Shown: positions 26,007-35,579, counted from the first letter of the stretch. The stretch: 64,000 bases of DNA from Herbaspirillum sp. meg3 (GCF_002257565.1 NZ_CP022736.1:2356001-2420000), one strand, 5' to 3'. Numbers and translations are program-made. Notes: generated by a model not told the origin, from the sequence alone.

Positions 26007-27167
26007 ATGGATTTTGAACTGAACGAAGACCAACTGGCCTTCCAGAGCAGCGCACGCGATTTCGCCGCCGGCGAGATGGCTCCCCACGCGGCGAAGTGGG
26101 ATGAAGAATCGCATTTCCCGGTTGACGTCATCGCCAAGGCAGGCGAACTCGGTTTCTGCGGTTTGTACACGCCGGAAGAGGTCGGCGGCCTCGGTCTGAC
26201 GCGTCTTGACGCGACCGTCGTGTTTGAAGAACTGGCGCACGCCTGTCCGTCGACGGCGGCTTTCCTGACGATTCACAATATGGTGAGCTGGATGATTGCC
26301 TCCTGGGCCACGCCGGAGGTCAAGGCGGCCTGGTGCGGCGACCTGGCCGTGGGCAAGAAGATTGGTTCCTACTGCCTGACCGAACCCGGTTCCGGTTCCG
26401 ACGCGGCATCGCTCAAAACCACCGCCAAACTGGTGGATGGTCATTACATCGTCAACGGATCCAAGGCCTTTATCTCGGGCGCGGGCGCGACGGACGTACT
26501 GGTCGTGATGGCGCGCACCGGTGGTGACGGTGCCAAAGGTATTTCGGCGCTTGTCTTGCCCGCCAATACGCCGGGCATCAGCTATGGCAAGAAGGAAGTC
26601 AAGATGGGCTGGAACAGTCAGCCCACGCGCACCATCAGCTTCGACAACGTCAAGGTGCCGGCCAATCACTTGCTGGGGCAGGAAGGCGAAGGCTTCAAGT
26701 TCGCCATGAAGGGACTCGACGGCGGCCGTATCAACATCGCCACCTGTTCCGTCGGCGCCGCGCAGGCAGCACTAGATGCCGCACATGCTTACATGAAAGA
26801 ACGCAAGCAGTTCGGCCGTCCGATCGCCGACTTCCAGGCGCTGCAATTCAAGCTGGCCGACATGCAGACCGAACTGGTCGCAGCACGCCAGATGGTGCGT
26901 CTGGCGGCGGTCAAGCTCGACTCCAAGTCCCCCAACGCCACCACCTACTGCGCGATGGCAAAACGTTTCGCCACCGATCTGGGCTTCAAGATCTGTAATG
27001 AAGCGCTGCAAATTCACGGCGGCTATGGCTACATCCGTGAATATCCGCTGGAGCGTTATTTCCGTGACGTGCGCGTGCATCAGATTCTGGAAGGCACCAA
27101 TGAAATCATGCGTGTGATCATTGCGCGCCATCTGCTCAATAACGAATCCAACGAGGATATTCGATGA
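26007..27167 (+). CDS. Acyl-CoA dehydrogenase, isobutyryl-CoA dehydrogenase-like
   Basis: A 386-residue FAD acyl-CoA dehydrogenase. The N-terminal helical domain begins MDFELNEDQLAFQ, the FAD-binding loop is CLTEPGSGSDAASLKT, and the catalytic base is expected to be E362 in LEGTNEIMR. Overall length and motifs match short/branched-chain enzymes such as isobutyryl-CoA dehydrogenase of valine breakdown. It forms an operon with the enoyl-CoA hydratase, whose ATG overlaps its TGA. The ATG at 26007 is preceded by AGGAGA. Confidence 0.93.
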   Translation: MDFELNEDQLAFQSSARDFAAGEMAPHAAKWDEESHFPVDVIAKAGELGFCGLYTPEEVGGLGLTRLDATVVFEELAHACPSTAAFLTIHNMVSWMIASWATPEVKAAWCGDLAVGKKIGSYCLTEPGSGSDAASLKTTAKLVDGHYIVNGSKAFISGAGATDVLVVMARTGGDGAKGISALVLPANTPGISYGKKEVKMGWNSQPTRTISFDNVKVPANHLLGQEGEGFKFAMKGLDGGRINIATCSVGAAQAALDAAHAYMKERKQFGRPIADFQALQFKLADMQTELVAARQMVRLAAVKLDSKSPNATTYCAMAKRFATDLGFKICNEALQIHGGYGYIREYPLERYFRDVRVHQILEGTNEIMRVIIARHLLNNESNEDIR

Positions 27168-27946
27168 CCAGTTATACCAATTTGCGTCTGGAAGTTGTCG
27201 GCCATACTGCCGTCGTCACGCTCGCCCATCCGCCTGCCAACACCTGGACGCGCGAAGGCCTGATCGATATCAAGCGTCTTGTCACCGATCTCAACAACGA
27301 CCGCAATATCTACAGCATGGTGGTGACCGGCGAAGGCGAGAAATTCTTTTCCGCAGGCGCCGACCTGAAATTGTTCGCCGATGGTGACAAGGCGCTCGCG
27401 CGTGAGATGGCGCGCCGTTTCGGCGAGGCGTTTGAGACGTTGAGCCAGTTCCGCGGCGTATCGATTGCGGCCATCAACGGTTATGCCATGGGCGGCGGTC
27501 TTGAGTGCGCGTTGGCCTGCGACATCCGCATCGCCGAGGCGCAGGCGCAGATGGCTTTGCCGGAAGCCTCAGTCGGTTTGCTGCCTTGTGCGGGCGGCAC
27601 CCAGTTGCTGCCGTGGCTGGTCGGCGAAGGCTGGGCCAAGCGCATGATCCTGTGCGGCGAGCGCGTCAACGCCGAGACGGCATTGCGCATCGGCCTGGTG
27701 GAAGAAGTCGTGCCGCAAGGTCAGGCAAAACAACGCGCGCTGGAGCTGGCAAAGCAAGTCGACAAGCAAAGCCCATCCAGCGTAACGGCGAGCAAGAAGC
27801 TGATCCAGGGCGCGCGCCACAATCCTTTGGCAACGACCTTGCCGGTCGAGCGCGAACTGTTCATCGATCTGTTCGATACGCAGGATCAGAAAGAGGGCGT
27901 CAATGCCTTCCTGCAGAAACGTACAGCAGAATGGAAGAATGCCTGA
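27164..27946 (+). CDS. Enoyl-CoA hydratase/isomerase family protein
   Basis: A 260-residue crotonase-fold enzyme. The oxyanion-hole segments are FSAGADLKLF and MGGGLECAL. Both glutamates used by true hydratases can be seen, in GGGLEC and in LPEASVGLLP, so hydratase activity is likely rather than isomerase only. The ATG overlaps the upstream dehydrogenase stop by 4 bases. In the valine route it would hydrate methacrylyl-CoA, but other short-chain substrates are possible. A strong terminator follows. Confidence 0.92.
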   Translation: MTSYTNLRLEVVGHTAVVTLAHPPANTWTREGLIDIKRLVTDLNNDRNIYSMVVTGEGEKFFSAGADLKLFADGDKALAREMARRFGEAFETLSQFRGVSIAAINGYAMGGGLECALACDIRIAEAQAQMALPEASVGLLPCAGGTQLLPWLVGEGWAKRMILCGERVNAETALRIGLVEEVVPQGQAKQRALELAKQVDKQSPSSVTASKKLIQGARHNPLATTLPVERELFIDLFDTQDQKEGVNAFLQKRTAEWKNA

Positions 27947-27990
27947 GTACTGACAGTACACCGCCAGATCAAGGGCGTAAGCAAGAAGCA

Positions 27991-28020
27991 AAGCCGGAAG
28001 CAAAAACTTCCGGCTTTTTT
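27991..28020 (+). terminator. Rho-independent terminator
   Basis: AAGCCGGAAG and CTTCCGGCTT flank CAAAAA?-type loop bases and are followed by a T run. It closes the acyl-CoA dehydrogenase/enoyl-CoA hydratase operon. Confidence 0.9.
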
Positions 28021-28151
28021 ATTGCCGTCGCAGTTTATCTGGGACGCTTCATTGGTTGTCAAAAAATCAAGCTGGGGAACTGTCGTCCCTTAATGGCGAT
28101 CATCTTGTTTGTTACACCTATGCACAAACAGGACACAAACAGGAGTTGCCA

Positions 28152-29297
28152 ATGGAGTTGCCATTTCTTAACGGCGTGGAGCCCGGGCCTTTGCAGTCAG
28201 GGTTGATCGTCGCTGCCGCCGCTGTGGTGGCGGTGGTGATCGCCGTCATCCTGCATCGCATCGGCATTGTGCTGGTACGCAAACTGGTGCGCAATCGCCC
28301 GTACACCACCAACGTTACCCGCATTGCGTTTCGTGCCAGCCAGGTGTGCGTCGCCTTGTTCGCCATCCGAGTGGTGCTGACGGCCGCGCCGGACGACACG
28401 CCGGGTCTGCGGTCTTTGTCTTATCTGTGCACGGTGGCCCTGATACTCGCGCTGACCTGGTTCGTTATGAGATGCATCGTGTCGGTCAGCGCCACGGTGA
28501 TTCAGCTCAATCCCTACGATGTCGCCGACAACCTCAAGGCGCGCCGCATTTTGACGCAGACAAGGGTGTTGACGCGCAGCGCGTATTTCATCGTCGGTTT
28601 GCTGGGGTTCTCGTTTGTGCTGCTGACCTTGCCGGGCGCACGCCAGTTCGGCGCGAGTTTGCTGGCCTCGGCAGGCGTAGCCGGTCTGGTCGCCGGTATT
28701 GCTGCAAGGCCGGTGCTGGGGAATTTCATTGCCGGTCTGCAAATCGCTTTCTCGCAGCCGATACGCCTCGACGACGTGCTGATCGTCAATGGCGAATGGG
28801 GGCGGGTGGAGGAAATCACTGGTACCTTTGTCGTCGTGCGCATCTGGGATGAGCGGCGCATGATCGTGCCGCTGCAGTGGTTCATTGAAAACCCGTTTGA
28901 AAACTGGACGCATACCTCGTCGACCATTCTCGGCACGGTTTTTCTGTGGCTGGATTTTTGCCTGCCGGTGGAGAAGCTGCGCGCCGAATTTGAACGGGTC
29001 TGCAAGCAGGCCCCGCAATGGGATGGCCGGGTCTGTGTCTTGCAGGTCACCGATGCCAGCGATCGCGCGATGCAGATCCGCATGCTGGTCAGCGCGCAAA
29101 ACTCGGGCAATGCTTTCGATTTGCGCTGCGCCATTCGCGAATCGATGATCGCCTTCATCGCCAGGGATTATCCGGAAGCCTTGCCGAGATTGCGGTCAGC
29201 CATTGATCCGGTGGAGATCGGCGCATCGTCTGATCAAGGCCGAAATCTTGCCGATCGCCTCGGTGACATCATTGACGGCTCACCGCGTCAGGCGTGA
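28152..29297 (+). CDS. MscS family mechanosensitive ion channel
   Basis: A 381-residue inner-membrane channel with about five hydrophobic segments before the pore-lining helix. The pore and adjacent beta domain are visible in SAGVAGLVAGIAARPVLGNF and QPIRLDDVLIVNGEWGRVEE, typical of MscS. A soluble C-terminal domain of about 130 residues ends the protein. The ATG at 28152 has AGGAG upstream; an in-frame start 96 bases earlier lacks support. Likely protects against hypo-osmotic shock. No operon partner. Confidence 0.9.
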   Translation: MELPFLNGVEPGPLQSGLIVAAAAVVAVVIAVILHRIGIVLVRKLVRNRPYTTNVTRIAFRASQVCVALFAIRVVLTAAPDDTPGLRSLSYLCTVALILALTWFVMRCIVSVSATVIQLNPYDVADNLKARRILTQTRVLTRSAYFIVGLLGFSFVLLTLPGARQFGASLLASAGVAGLVAGIAARPVLGNFIAGLQIAFSQPIRLDDVLIVNGEWGRVEEITGTFVVVRIWDERRMIVPLQWFIENPFENWTHTSSTILGTVFLWLDFCLPVEKLRAEFERVCKQAPQWDGRVCVLQVTDASDRAMQIRMLVSAQNSGNAFDLRCAIRESMIAFIARDYPEALPRLRSAIDPVEIGASSDQGRNLADRLGDIIDGSPRQA

Positions 29298-29301
29298 TGC
29301 G

Positions 29302-29829
29302 TCACTCGGGTGGTGTCTCACGTCCGGCGGATACTTTGACCTTGTCCACGTCTTCCGATGCGATCAGCAAGGTGTAGATCCCGGCGGGGAGATGGAATTT
29401 CAAGGCCTTGTGAATCCCGGCGCAGCGCAGGCCGTGATTGAAGGTAAGTGGTTCCAGCGCTTGCTTGCCATTCGTGTCGTCGATGACATCCATCCATGCC
29501 GGTGCGTCGGCGGCGACCCAGTAGTCGCCTTCGGTCTCGATACGCCAGCCGTAGCGGTTGGTGAAGCGCATCGCGTTCTTCGACTTGACCGCCAGCTTGC
29601 CGTATTTGGTCTCGGCTTCATCCACTGGCAGTAGCATCAGCGTCACGGGCACAAAACCGTCGGTGAATGCCGCGGTGGTTTCGGTGCGTGCATTGTTCCA
29701 CTGCGCCTGCATGGCGCCGATGACCGGATTGGCGCTGACGCAGGCTTCTTGTGCGCGGGCGGTCGAGGCCAGCAGTGACAGCGCGAATAATAAGCTCAGT
29801 GACAAGCGGAGAATCGGCGTTTTCATCAT
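29302..29829 (-). CDS. Hypothetical secreted protein
   Basis: A 175-residue protein with a clear Sec signal peptide (LRLSLSLLFALSLLASTARA then QEACV). The mature part is about 150 residues of mixed beta structure with two Cys (QEACVS and GLRCAGI) that could form a disulfide. I do not recognise a domain. It is convergent with the MscS gene, ending 4 bases past it, and divergent from DNA polymerase II. The start is ATG-ATG at 29829/29826. Confidence 0.7.
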   Translation of the reverse strand: MMKTPILRLSLSLLFALSLLASTARAQEACVSANPVIGAMQAQWNNARTETTAAFTDGFVPVTLMLLPVDEAETKYGKLAVKSKNAMRFTNRYGWRIETEGDYWVAADAPAWMDVIDDTNGKQALEPLTFNHGLRCAGIHKALKFHLPAGIYTLLIASEDVDKVKVSAGRETPPE

Positions 29830-29885
29830 GGCGACAGAAGGAGGCAGCAACAGGGTGTAGAGGCGAATAATATAAGTCGCTGGTT

Positions 29886-29914
29886 TGCAGGATGCAATAT
29901 CGTTTTATCCTGCA
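29886..29914. promoter_or_regulatory. Inverted repeat TGCAGGAT-N13-ATCCTGCA upstream of DNA polymerase II
   Basis: Perfect 8-base arms with a 13-base AT-rich spacer in the 244-base gap between the divergent hypothetical gene and polB. It is not a canonical LexA box (CTGT-N8-ACAG). It could be an operator for either gene. No other clear element is seen in the gap. Confidence 0.35.
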
Positions 29915-30073
29915 CGCAACAACGTGCGCACGTCTTTCAACGCCGCGAGAGTGCGCTGCCTCAGGTGAATCCGCCGCGAATCCCCTATACTTTGCGGCTT
30001 CGTAAAATAATGCAAAGAACCTCCGCGTTCACCGTCCCATCTCGGGATAGGGCGCAAAGAAAGCCGTCAAGCA

Positions 30074-32494
30074 ATGCAGCAACCGTTACCTGATCAATCC
30101 AGCCTATCCAGCCAGCAGCAGGGCTTTGTCCTGACCCGGCATTGGCGCGACACGCCTGCCGGGACGGAAGTCGAGTTCTGGCTGGCGACGGACGAGGGGC
30201 CGCGGCTGGTGCGATTGCCGATGCAAAAGTCGGTGGCGTTTATCCCGGCAGAGCAACGCGAGCAGGCCGAGAAGGTATTGCGCAATGAGCGCAATTACGA
30301 ATTGCGCCCACTTGAACTGACCGACTTCCAGCGCCGTCCGGTGCTGGGATTGTATTGCCAGCAACACCGGCAACTGATGAAGATCGACAAGCTGCTCAAG
30401 GAATACGGCATCAGCGTCTACGAAGCCGACATCCGCCCGCCGGAACGTTATCTGATGGAACGCTTCATCACGGCGCCGGTGCAGTTCAGCGGAGAGCAGA
30501 GCGAAAAAGCGGGCAGCGCCAAAACGCCCTTGCTGAATGTCCAGCTCAAACCAGCACCGGATTACCGTCCGCAACTGAAACTGGTGTCGCTGGATATCGA
30601 GACAACCATGCACGGCGATCTTTATTCGATCGCACTGGAAGGTTGCGGACAGCGGCAGGTCTACATGCTCGGCCCGCCGAACGGCGACGCGTCCTGTATC
30701 GACTTCGGCATGGAGTATTGCGACAGCCGCCAGCTGATGCTGGAAAAACTCAATCAATGGATGGCGCGACACGATCCCGACGTCATCATCGGTTGGAACG
30801 TGGTGCAATTTGATCTGCGCGTATTGCAGGAACATGCCGAGCGCTTCAAGACGCCGTTGCGCTTCGGTCGCGACGGCAGCGAGCTGGAGTGGCGCGAACA
30901 CGGTTACAACGAGAATCACTATTTTGCGTCGGCGGCAGGCCGCCTGATCATCGACGGCATCGAGTCATTGCGCGCGGCGACCTGGAATTTCCCCTCCTTC
31001 AGTCTGGAATCGGTTGCGCAGACGTTGCTGGGCGAGGGCAAGGCGATCGACAACGCCTATCAGCGCATGGACGAAATCGACCGGCGCTTTGCCGAAGACA
31101 AGCCGGCACTGGCGGTCTACAACCTCAAGGATTGTGAGCTGGTCACGCGGATTTTCGCCAAGACGCAATTGCTGGATTTCATGCTGGAACGCGCTTCGGT
31201 GACCGGCTTGCCCGCAGATCGCACCGGTGGTTCGGTGGCGGCGTTCAGTCATCTGTATATGCCGCACATGCATCGCCAGGGCTTTGTCGCCCCCAATCTT
31301 GGCGATACGCCGCCGGAGTCAAGCCCGGGCGGCTTCGTCATGGATTCGCAGGCGGGCCTCTATGACTCGGTGCTAGTGCTGGATTACAAGAGCCTGTATC
31401 CGTCCATCATTCGTACCTTTCTGATTGATCCCGTGGGCCTGATCGAGGGGCTGGCGCATCCGGATGACGCAGACTCGATACCGGGATTTCGCGGTGCGCG
31501 CTTCTCGCGCACCAAGCACAGCTTGCCGGCCATCATCGCAAAAATCTGGCAGGGACGCGAAGTCGCCAAGCGTCAGCAAAACAAGCCTCTGTCGCAGGCC
31601 TTGAAAATCATCATGAACTCCCTGTATGGCGTGCTCGGCGCGACCATCTGCCGCTTCTTCGATGCGCGGCTGGCGTCGTCGATCACCATGCGCGGCCACG
31701 AGATCATGCATCGCACCCGTGAGCTGATCGAGGCGCAGGGTTATCAGGTGATTTACGGTGATACCGACTCTACCTTTGTCTGGCTGAAATCGGCGCATGG
31801 CGAGCAGGAAGCCGATGCCATCGGCAATGCGCTGGTGCAGCACGTCAACGGCTGGTGGCGTGCCCATCTGCAGGAGCAATACGGACTGGATAGTGCGCTG
31901 GAGCTGCAATACGAAACACATTACCGCCGCTTTCTCATGCCCAACGTGCGCGGTACCGACTTCGGCAGCAAGAAGCGCTACGCAGGCATGATCGTCAAGC
32001 CCGACGGCAGCGAGGAAATGGTCTATAAGGGGCTGGAAACCGTGCGCACCGACTGGACGCCGTTGGCGCAGCAGTTCCAGCAAGAACTGTATCGGCGCAT
32101 CTTCCGGCGTGAGTCTTACCAGTCCTATGTGCGCGACTACGTGGCAAGCACGCTGCGTGGTGAACGCGACGATGCGCTGGTCTACCGCAAGCGTTTGCGC
32201 CGTCCGTTGGACGCCTACGAGCGCAATGTGCCGCCACACGTGCGCGCGGCGCGTATGGCGGACGAATTGAACCGTGAGCAGGGACGTCCGCTGCAATATC
32301 AGAACCGTGGCTGGATCAGCTATGTCATGACCACAACAGGCCCGGAACCATTGGAGATGCCTGAGACGCGGCGTTCGGCGATCGACTACGACCACTACGT
32401 CACGCGTCAGTTGCAGCCGGTGGCGGACGCCATCCTGCCTTTTTTGCAGGATGACTTTGCGGCACTGATTACGGGGCAAAAAGAGTTGTTCTGA
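30074..32494 (+). CDS. polB: DNA polymerase II (family B)
   Basis: An 806-residue family B polymerase, close to the length of E. coli Pol II. The 3'-5' exonuclease site begins with D174 and E176 (SLDIETTMH). Polymerase motif A is DYKSLYPSIIRTF, motif B lies in KIIMNSLYGVLGA, and motif C is YGDTDST near residue 560, so both activities look intact. Pol II acts in replication restart and lesion bypass, usually under SOS control. The ATG has only a weak ribosome-binding site. The gene stands alone. Confidence 0.97.
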   Translation: MQQPLPDQSSLSSQQQGFVLTRHWRDTPAGTEVEFWLATDEGPRLVRLPMQKSVAFIPAEQREQAEKVLRNERNYELRPLELTDFQRRPVLGLYCQQHRQLMKIDKLLKEYGISVYEADIRPPERYLMERFITAPVQFSGEQSEKAGSAKTPLLNVQLKPAPDYRPQLKLVSLDIETTMHGDLYSIALEGCGQRQVYMLGPPNGDASCIDFGMEYCDSRQLMLEKLNQWMARHDPDVIIGWNVVQFDLRVLQEHAERFKTPLRFGRDGSELEWREHGYNENHYFASAAGRLIIDGIESLRAATWNFPSFSLESVAQTLLGEGKAIDNAYQRMDEIDRRFAEDKPALAVYNLKDCELVTRIFAKTQLLDFMLERASVTGLPADRTGGSVAAFSHLYMPHMHRQGFVAPNLGDTPPESSPGGFVMDSQAGLYDSVLVLDYKSLYPSIIRTFLIDPVGLIEGLAHPDDADSIPGFRGARFSRTKHSLPAIIAKIWQGREVAKRQQNKPLSQALKIIMNSLYGVLGATICRFFDARLASSITMRGHEIMHRTRELIEAQGYQVIYGDTDSTFVWLKSAHGEQEADAIGNALVQHVNGWWRAHLQEQYGLDSALELQYETHYRRFLMPNVRGTDFGSKKRYAGMIVKPDGSEEMVYKGLETVRTDWTPLAQQFQQELYRRIFRRESYQSYVRDYVASTLRGERDDALVYRKRLRRPLDAYERNVPPHVRAARMADELNREQGRPLQYQNRGWISYVMTTTGPEPLEMPETRRSAIDYDHYVTRQLQPVADAILPFLQDDFAALITGQKELF

Positions 32495-32592
32495 GCAATC
32501 GGTGATGCGAATTCAATGCATTGAGCAAGATCGGTCAGGTCGCTGTGATCGTATTTCGATAATCTTTGGATTCCAGGTTCGAGGGAAAACAG

Positions 32593-33534
32593 ATGAATGG
32601 CCATATGGACGATGATGCAGGTGATAATTTGAACGGAGCAATGCCCGGACGCGAAGACAGCCAAGTCTCTAGCCGCTTCTACAGCCGATTCCGCAAGGTT
32701 CTTGACCATATCGACAATCACCTCGATGGCGATTTGTCGGTGGAGCGGCTGAGCAGCGTGGCGGCATTTTCGAAGTATCACTTTCATCGGCAGTTCACCG
32801 GCTTGTTCGGCGTCAACGTGTATCGCTACGTGCAGTTGAGGCGTATGCGGCGCGCCTCGTATCAATTGGCGTTTCGGGATGATCAGATCATCGACATCGC
32901 ATTGGCCAATGGCTACGAAACACCCGAATCGTTTTCCCGCGCATTCAAGAAGGAGGGCGGTCAGTCACCGTCCGGTTTTCGCGAACAGCCGCAGTGGGAT
33001 CCCTGGCATGCCATCTATCAATCATTGAAAGAACTGAGGATCATCACCATGCAGAATACGTATAGCGCTGAAGACGTCAAGATCGTCGATTTCAACGTTA
33101 CACGGGTTGCCGCATTCGAGCATCGCGGCGATCCGCGCGGTATTGGCGACTCGGTGCGTCACTTTATTGACTGGCGCAAGCAACACCACCTGCCGCCTTC
33201 TGTCAGTGCAACTTTTAACATCCTCTACGACAATCCTGCCGAGGTAGCGCCGCAAGATTTTCGTCTCGATATTTGTGCCGCCACGGCGCAAGCGATAGGG
33301 GTGAATTCCACAGGCATCGTCGAGAAGATAATTCCCGCCGGCCGCTGTGCAGTGCTGCGGGTTACCGGGCCGGAAGAAATGCTGGAGCAGGCAGCGCGCT
33401 ATCTGTACCTGGAGTGGTTGCCGCAGAGCGGCGAAGAGCTGCGGGACTTTCCGTTGTTTGCGCAGCGTATCAGGTTCTTTCCGGATGTCCCGGAAGGCGA
33501 GGCTGTACTTGATCTATTTTTACCGATTTGCTGA
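32593..33534 (+). CDS. AraC family regulator with GyrI-like effector domain
   Basis: A 313-residue regulator in the Rob arrangement. The double-HTH AraC domain is at about residues 30-130 (HLDGDLSVERLSSVAAFSKY and IIDIALANGYETPESFSRAF). A GyrI-like small-molecule domain follows from about 155 to the end (RVAAFEHRGDPRGI, later IPAGRCAVLRVTG and YLYLEWLP). Such proteins sense hydrophobic or cationic compounds. I chose the ATG at 32593, with GAGGG upstream, over a TTG 27 bases earlier. The downstream lipoprotein-esterase could be a target. Confidence 0.9.
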   Translation: MNGHMDDDAGDNLNGAMPGREDSQVSSRFYSRFRKVLDHIDNHLDGDLSVERLSSVAAFSKYHFHRQFTGLFGVNVYRYVQLRRMRRASYQLAFRDDQIIDIALANGYETPESFSRAFKKEGGQSPSGFREQPQWDPWHAIYQSLKELRIITMQNTYSAEDVKIVDFNVTRVAAFEHRGDPRGIGDSVRHFIDWRKQHHLPPSVSATFNILYDNPAEVAPQDFRLDICAATAQAIGVNSTGIVEKIIPAGRCAVLRVTGPEEMLEQAARYLYLEWLPQSGEELRDFPLFAQRIRFFPDVPEGEAVLDLFLPIC

Positions 33535-33653
33535 AGTGAAAAGAGGTCGGGTTGCCGTTGATGTGGTCACTTTGCCATTGAAAACTTAGTTCCTCCTGAT
33601 GGTGTCATACCTTGCAACGACACTCTGAATGATTAAACGATGAAGGTAGAGAT

Positions 33654-34535
33654 ATGAGTCTGTCCGGCAAGATACTAATGGTGGTTGGCGTGCTGATCCT
33701 GGCCGGCGGTAGTCTGGTGGCCTGCTCGCCACTGAAGGTGCTCAATGCGGTGACGCCGGACGCTGCTTATCAGAAGACCGCAGATATTCCTTACGGCGCT
33801 AATCCGCGGCAGAAACTCGATATCTATGTTCCTCGCGAGCCGGCGGCCGGCAAAGCGCCGCCTGTCGTGGTGTTTTTCTACGGCGGCAGCTGGAATGACG
33901 GCAGCCGCAAGGATTACGACTTCGTCGGCGAGGCGCTGAGTTCGCGTGGATTTATCGTGGTGGTGGCGGATTACCGTGTTTATCCGGAGGTGAAGTATCC
34001 GGAGTTTCTTAAAGACAGCGCGCAGGCTGTCGCATGGACGCTTCAGCACGCCGGAGAATACGGCGGCGACCTGAAACGCGTCTTTGTCATGGGGCATAGC
34101 GCTGGGGCATATAACGCGGCCATGGTCGCCCTGGATGCGCGCTGGTTGAAAGGAGCGGGTGTCTCGCCGCGGCAATTGTGCGGTTGGATTGGTCTTGCCG
34201 GGCCCTACGATTTTCTGCCGATTGAAAATGCCGATGTCAAACCCGTATTCTGGTTTCCCGATTCACCGCTGGATTCGCAGCCGGTGCGGCATGTCGGCGA
34301 TGACAGCCCGGCTGCCTTGCTGATTGCTTCGCACAAGGACAAGATCGTCAATGCCGTGCGCAATACCGGTGGCATGGCGCAGCTGTTGCGGGATCATCGC
34401 GTGCCTGTCGAGGAAATCTATTTTGACAATACAAGCCACGCGACGCTTGTTGCGAGCCTGTCGCGTCCGTTTCGCCATCTTGCGCCGACACTGGATCGTA
34501 TTGCGGATTTCATTGAAAATACGCCATCTAGATAA
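33654..34535 (+). CDS. Alpha/beta hydrolase (carboxylesterase) lipoprotein
   Basis: A 293-residue esterase with a lipoprotein signal: hydrophobic helix MVVGVLILAGGSLVAC with lipidated Cys at about residue 24. The catalytic Ser lies in GHSAGAYNA and the oxyanion segment is FFYGGSWNDG, where Tyr replaces the usual His of the HGGxW motif. The acid lies in the ASHKDKIV region and the His in NTSHATL. It resembles BD-FAE/carboxylesterase-type lipid-acting enzymes. The next gene starts 9 bases downstream, suggesting an operon. Confidence 0.87.
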   Translation: MSLSGKILMVVGVLILAGGSLVACSPLKVLNAVTPDAAYQKTADIPYGANPRQKLDIYVPREPAAGKAPPVVVFFYGGSWNDGSRKDYDFVGEALSSRGFIVVVADYRVYPEVKYPEFLKDSAQAVAWTLQHAGEYGGDLKRVFVMGHSAGAYNAAMVALDARWLKGAGVSPRQLCGWIGLAGPYDFLPIENADVKPVFWFPDSPLDSQPVRHVGDDSPAALLIASHKDKIVNAVRNTGGMAQLLRDHRVPVEEIYFDNTSHATLVASLSRPFRHLAPTLDRIADFIENTPSR

Positions 34536-34544
34536 GATCGTTGT

Positions 34545-34967
34545 ATGAAGAGGTCCGCAGCGGCAACCATAGCGATAACCATCATGATGCCAGAACGAAA
34601 GACCCCGGAAAGTTTGCTGTCGGTGCAAGAGCAACTGATCGCACGTGAACCGATTTTTCATCGTCCGGAGTTTGGCGTTACCCGCGCTGATTTCGAAGCA
34701 ATGATGGCCGAGGAATTCTGGGAAACCGGCGCCTCCGGCCAGCGCTACAGCAAGCAATTCATTCTCGACACCTTGGTGGCGCGCCACGCACAGCAGCATG
34801 ACGACCCTTGGGAAACTTCTGATTTTTATTGTCAGCAAATTGCACCGGACAATTTTTTACTGACGTATACGTTGACACAAGGGGAGCGCATCACGCAGCG
34901 CATGACCTTATGGCGGCGAGAGTCGACGCGCTGGCTGATTGTCTATCATCAAGGGACGGTGGCCTGA
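34545..34967 (+). CDS. DUF4440/NTF2-like protein
   Basis: A 140-residue protein of the NTF2-like/DUF4440 type: an early helix (SLLSVQEQLIAREPIF), a central beta section, and C-terminal strands with TYTLTQGERITQRMTLWRR and RWLIVYHQGT. The pocket ligand is unknown. The start may be the ATG at 34545 or the ATG pair at 34584, which begins MMPERKTPES and would be the more typical length. It is 9 bases after the esterase gene. Confidence 0.72.
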   Translation: MKRSAAATIAITIMMPERKTPESLLSVQEQLIAREPIFHRPEFGVTRADFEAMMAEEFWETGASGQRYSKQFILDTLVARHAQQHDDPWETSDFYCQQIAPDNFLLTYTLTQGERITQRMTLWRRESTRWLIVYHQGTVA

Positions 34968-35132
34968 ATTCCGCGTTCTTCCTGGTGACTTCCCTGTTCG
35001 TCTTACGTGGTGGCAGTCGTTCCTCTGACGATGGCAAGGGACTCGCTCTGACTTCATTTCCTTGAAGATGCTCTTAAGATGGACTCACGCCGGGCGCATT
35101 GCAGCGGCGACCACTAATCCAAGGAGATACCT

Positions 35133-35422
35133 ATGAAAAAGCAACTCGTTCTGTTGTTGATGGCCGGCGCATTGAGTGCCGGTGCACACGCTCAGACCAA
35201 GGGCGGCGAAGGCGACACCAAGGCTGGCGCCGGCGCCAATAGCGCCAATGAAGTCGCGACAATGCGCAAGGCAAGTCGCGCGCAACCAAGTCGGCAGAAC
35301 GCAAGGAAAAACGCGCCGCTGAAGCCGGCGCCAAGACGCCGACCTCTGGTGGCGATGGCGACGACAAGAGTATTCCAGCCAATAGCCCGAACATGCCAGG
35401 TAATCCAGGCGCGAAGAAATAA
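35133..35422 (+). pseudogene. Small secreted Lys/Gly/Ala-rich protein, frameshifted
   Basis: The 5' part encodes a clean signal peptide (MKKQLVLLLMAGALSAGAHA) and QTKGGEGDTKAGAGANSA; then the frame drifts into Arg-rich sequence and runs on to 35471. Shifting by one base near 35260 (ACAAT where ACAAAT would keep frame) restores NAQGKSRATKSAERKEKR, then a Gly/Asp-rich part ending SPNMPGNPGAKK and TAA at 35420-35422, just before a terminator. The restored product would be 96 residues. So either the gene is a recent pseudogene or one A is missing from the sequence. It has a good AAGGAG upstream. Function unknown. Confidence 0.7.
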
Positions 35423-35470
35423 GTTCTGGAATAACGCTTCAGTGCAAAGAGACTGGATCTTGGATGGATA

Positions 35471-35500
35471 AAAAAAGCGCCTGATTCGAGGCGCTTTTTT
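35471..35500 (+). terminator. Rho-independent terminator (bidirectional)
   Basis: AAAAAAGCGCCT and AGGCGCTTTTTT form a perfect 12-base stem with loop GATTCG. It follows the restored stop codon of the small secreted protein and also faces the end of the minus-strand phosphoesterase gene. Confidence 0.92.
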
Positions 35501-35579
35501 ACTTCCTCCAGACCAGATTTTGCGCTGGATTCTTAGTTGGAATTCAGGCGAAAACGCAGGCGAAAACGCAGGCGGGAAC

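Noticed and set aside
29886..29914. LexA box for DNA polymerase II
   Set aside because: The inverted repeat does not match CTGT-N8-ACAG; kept only as an unassigned palindrome.
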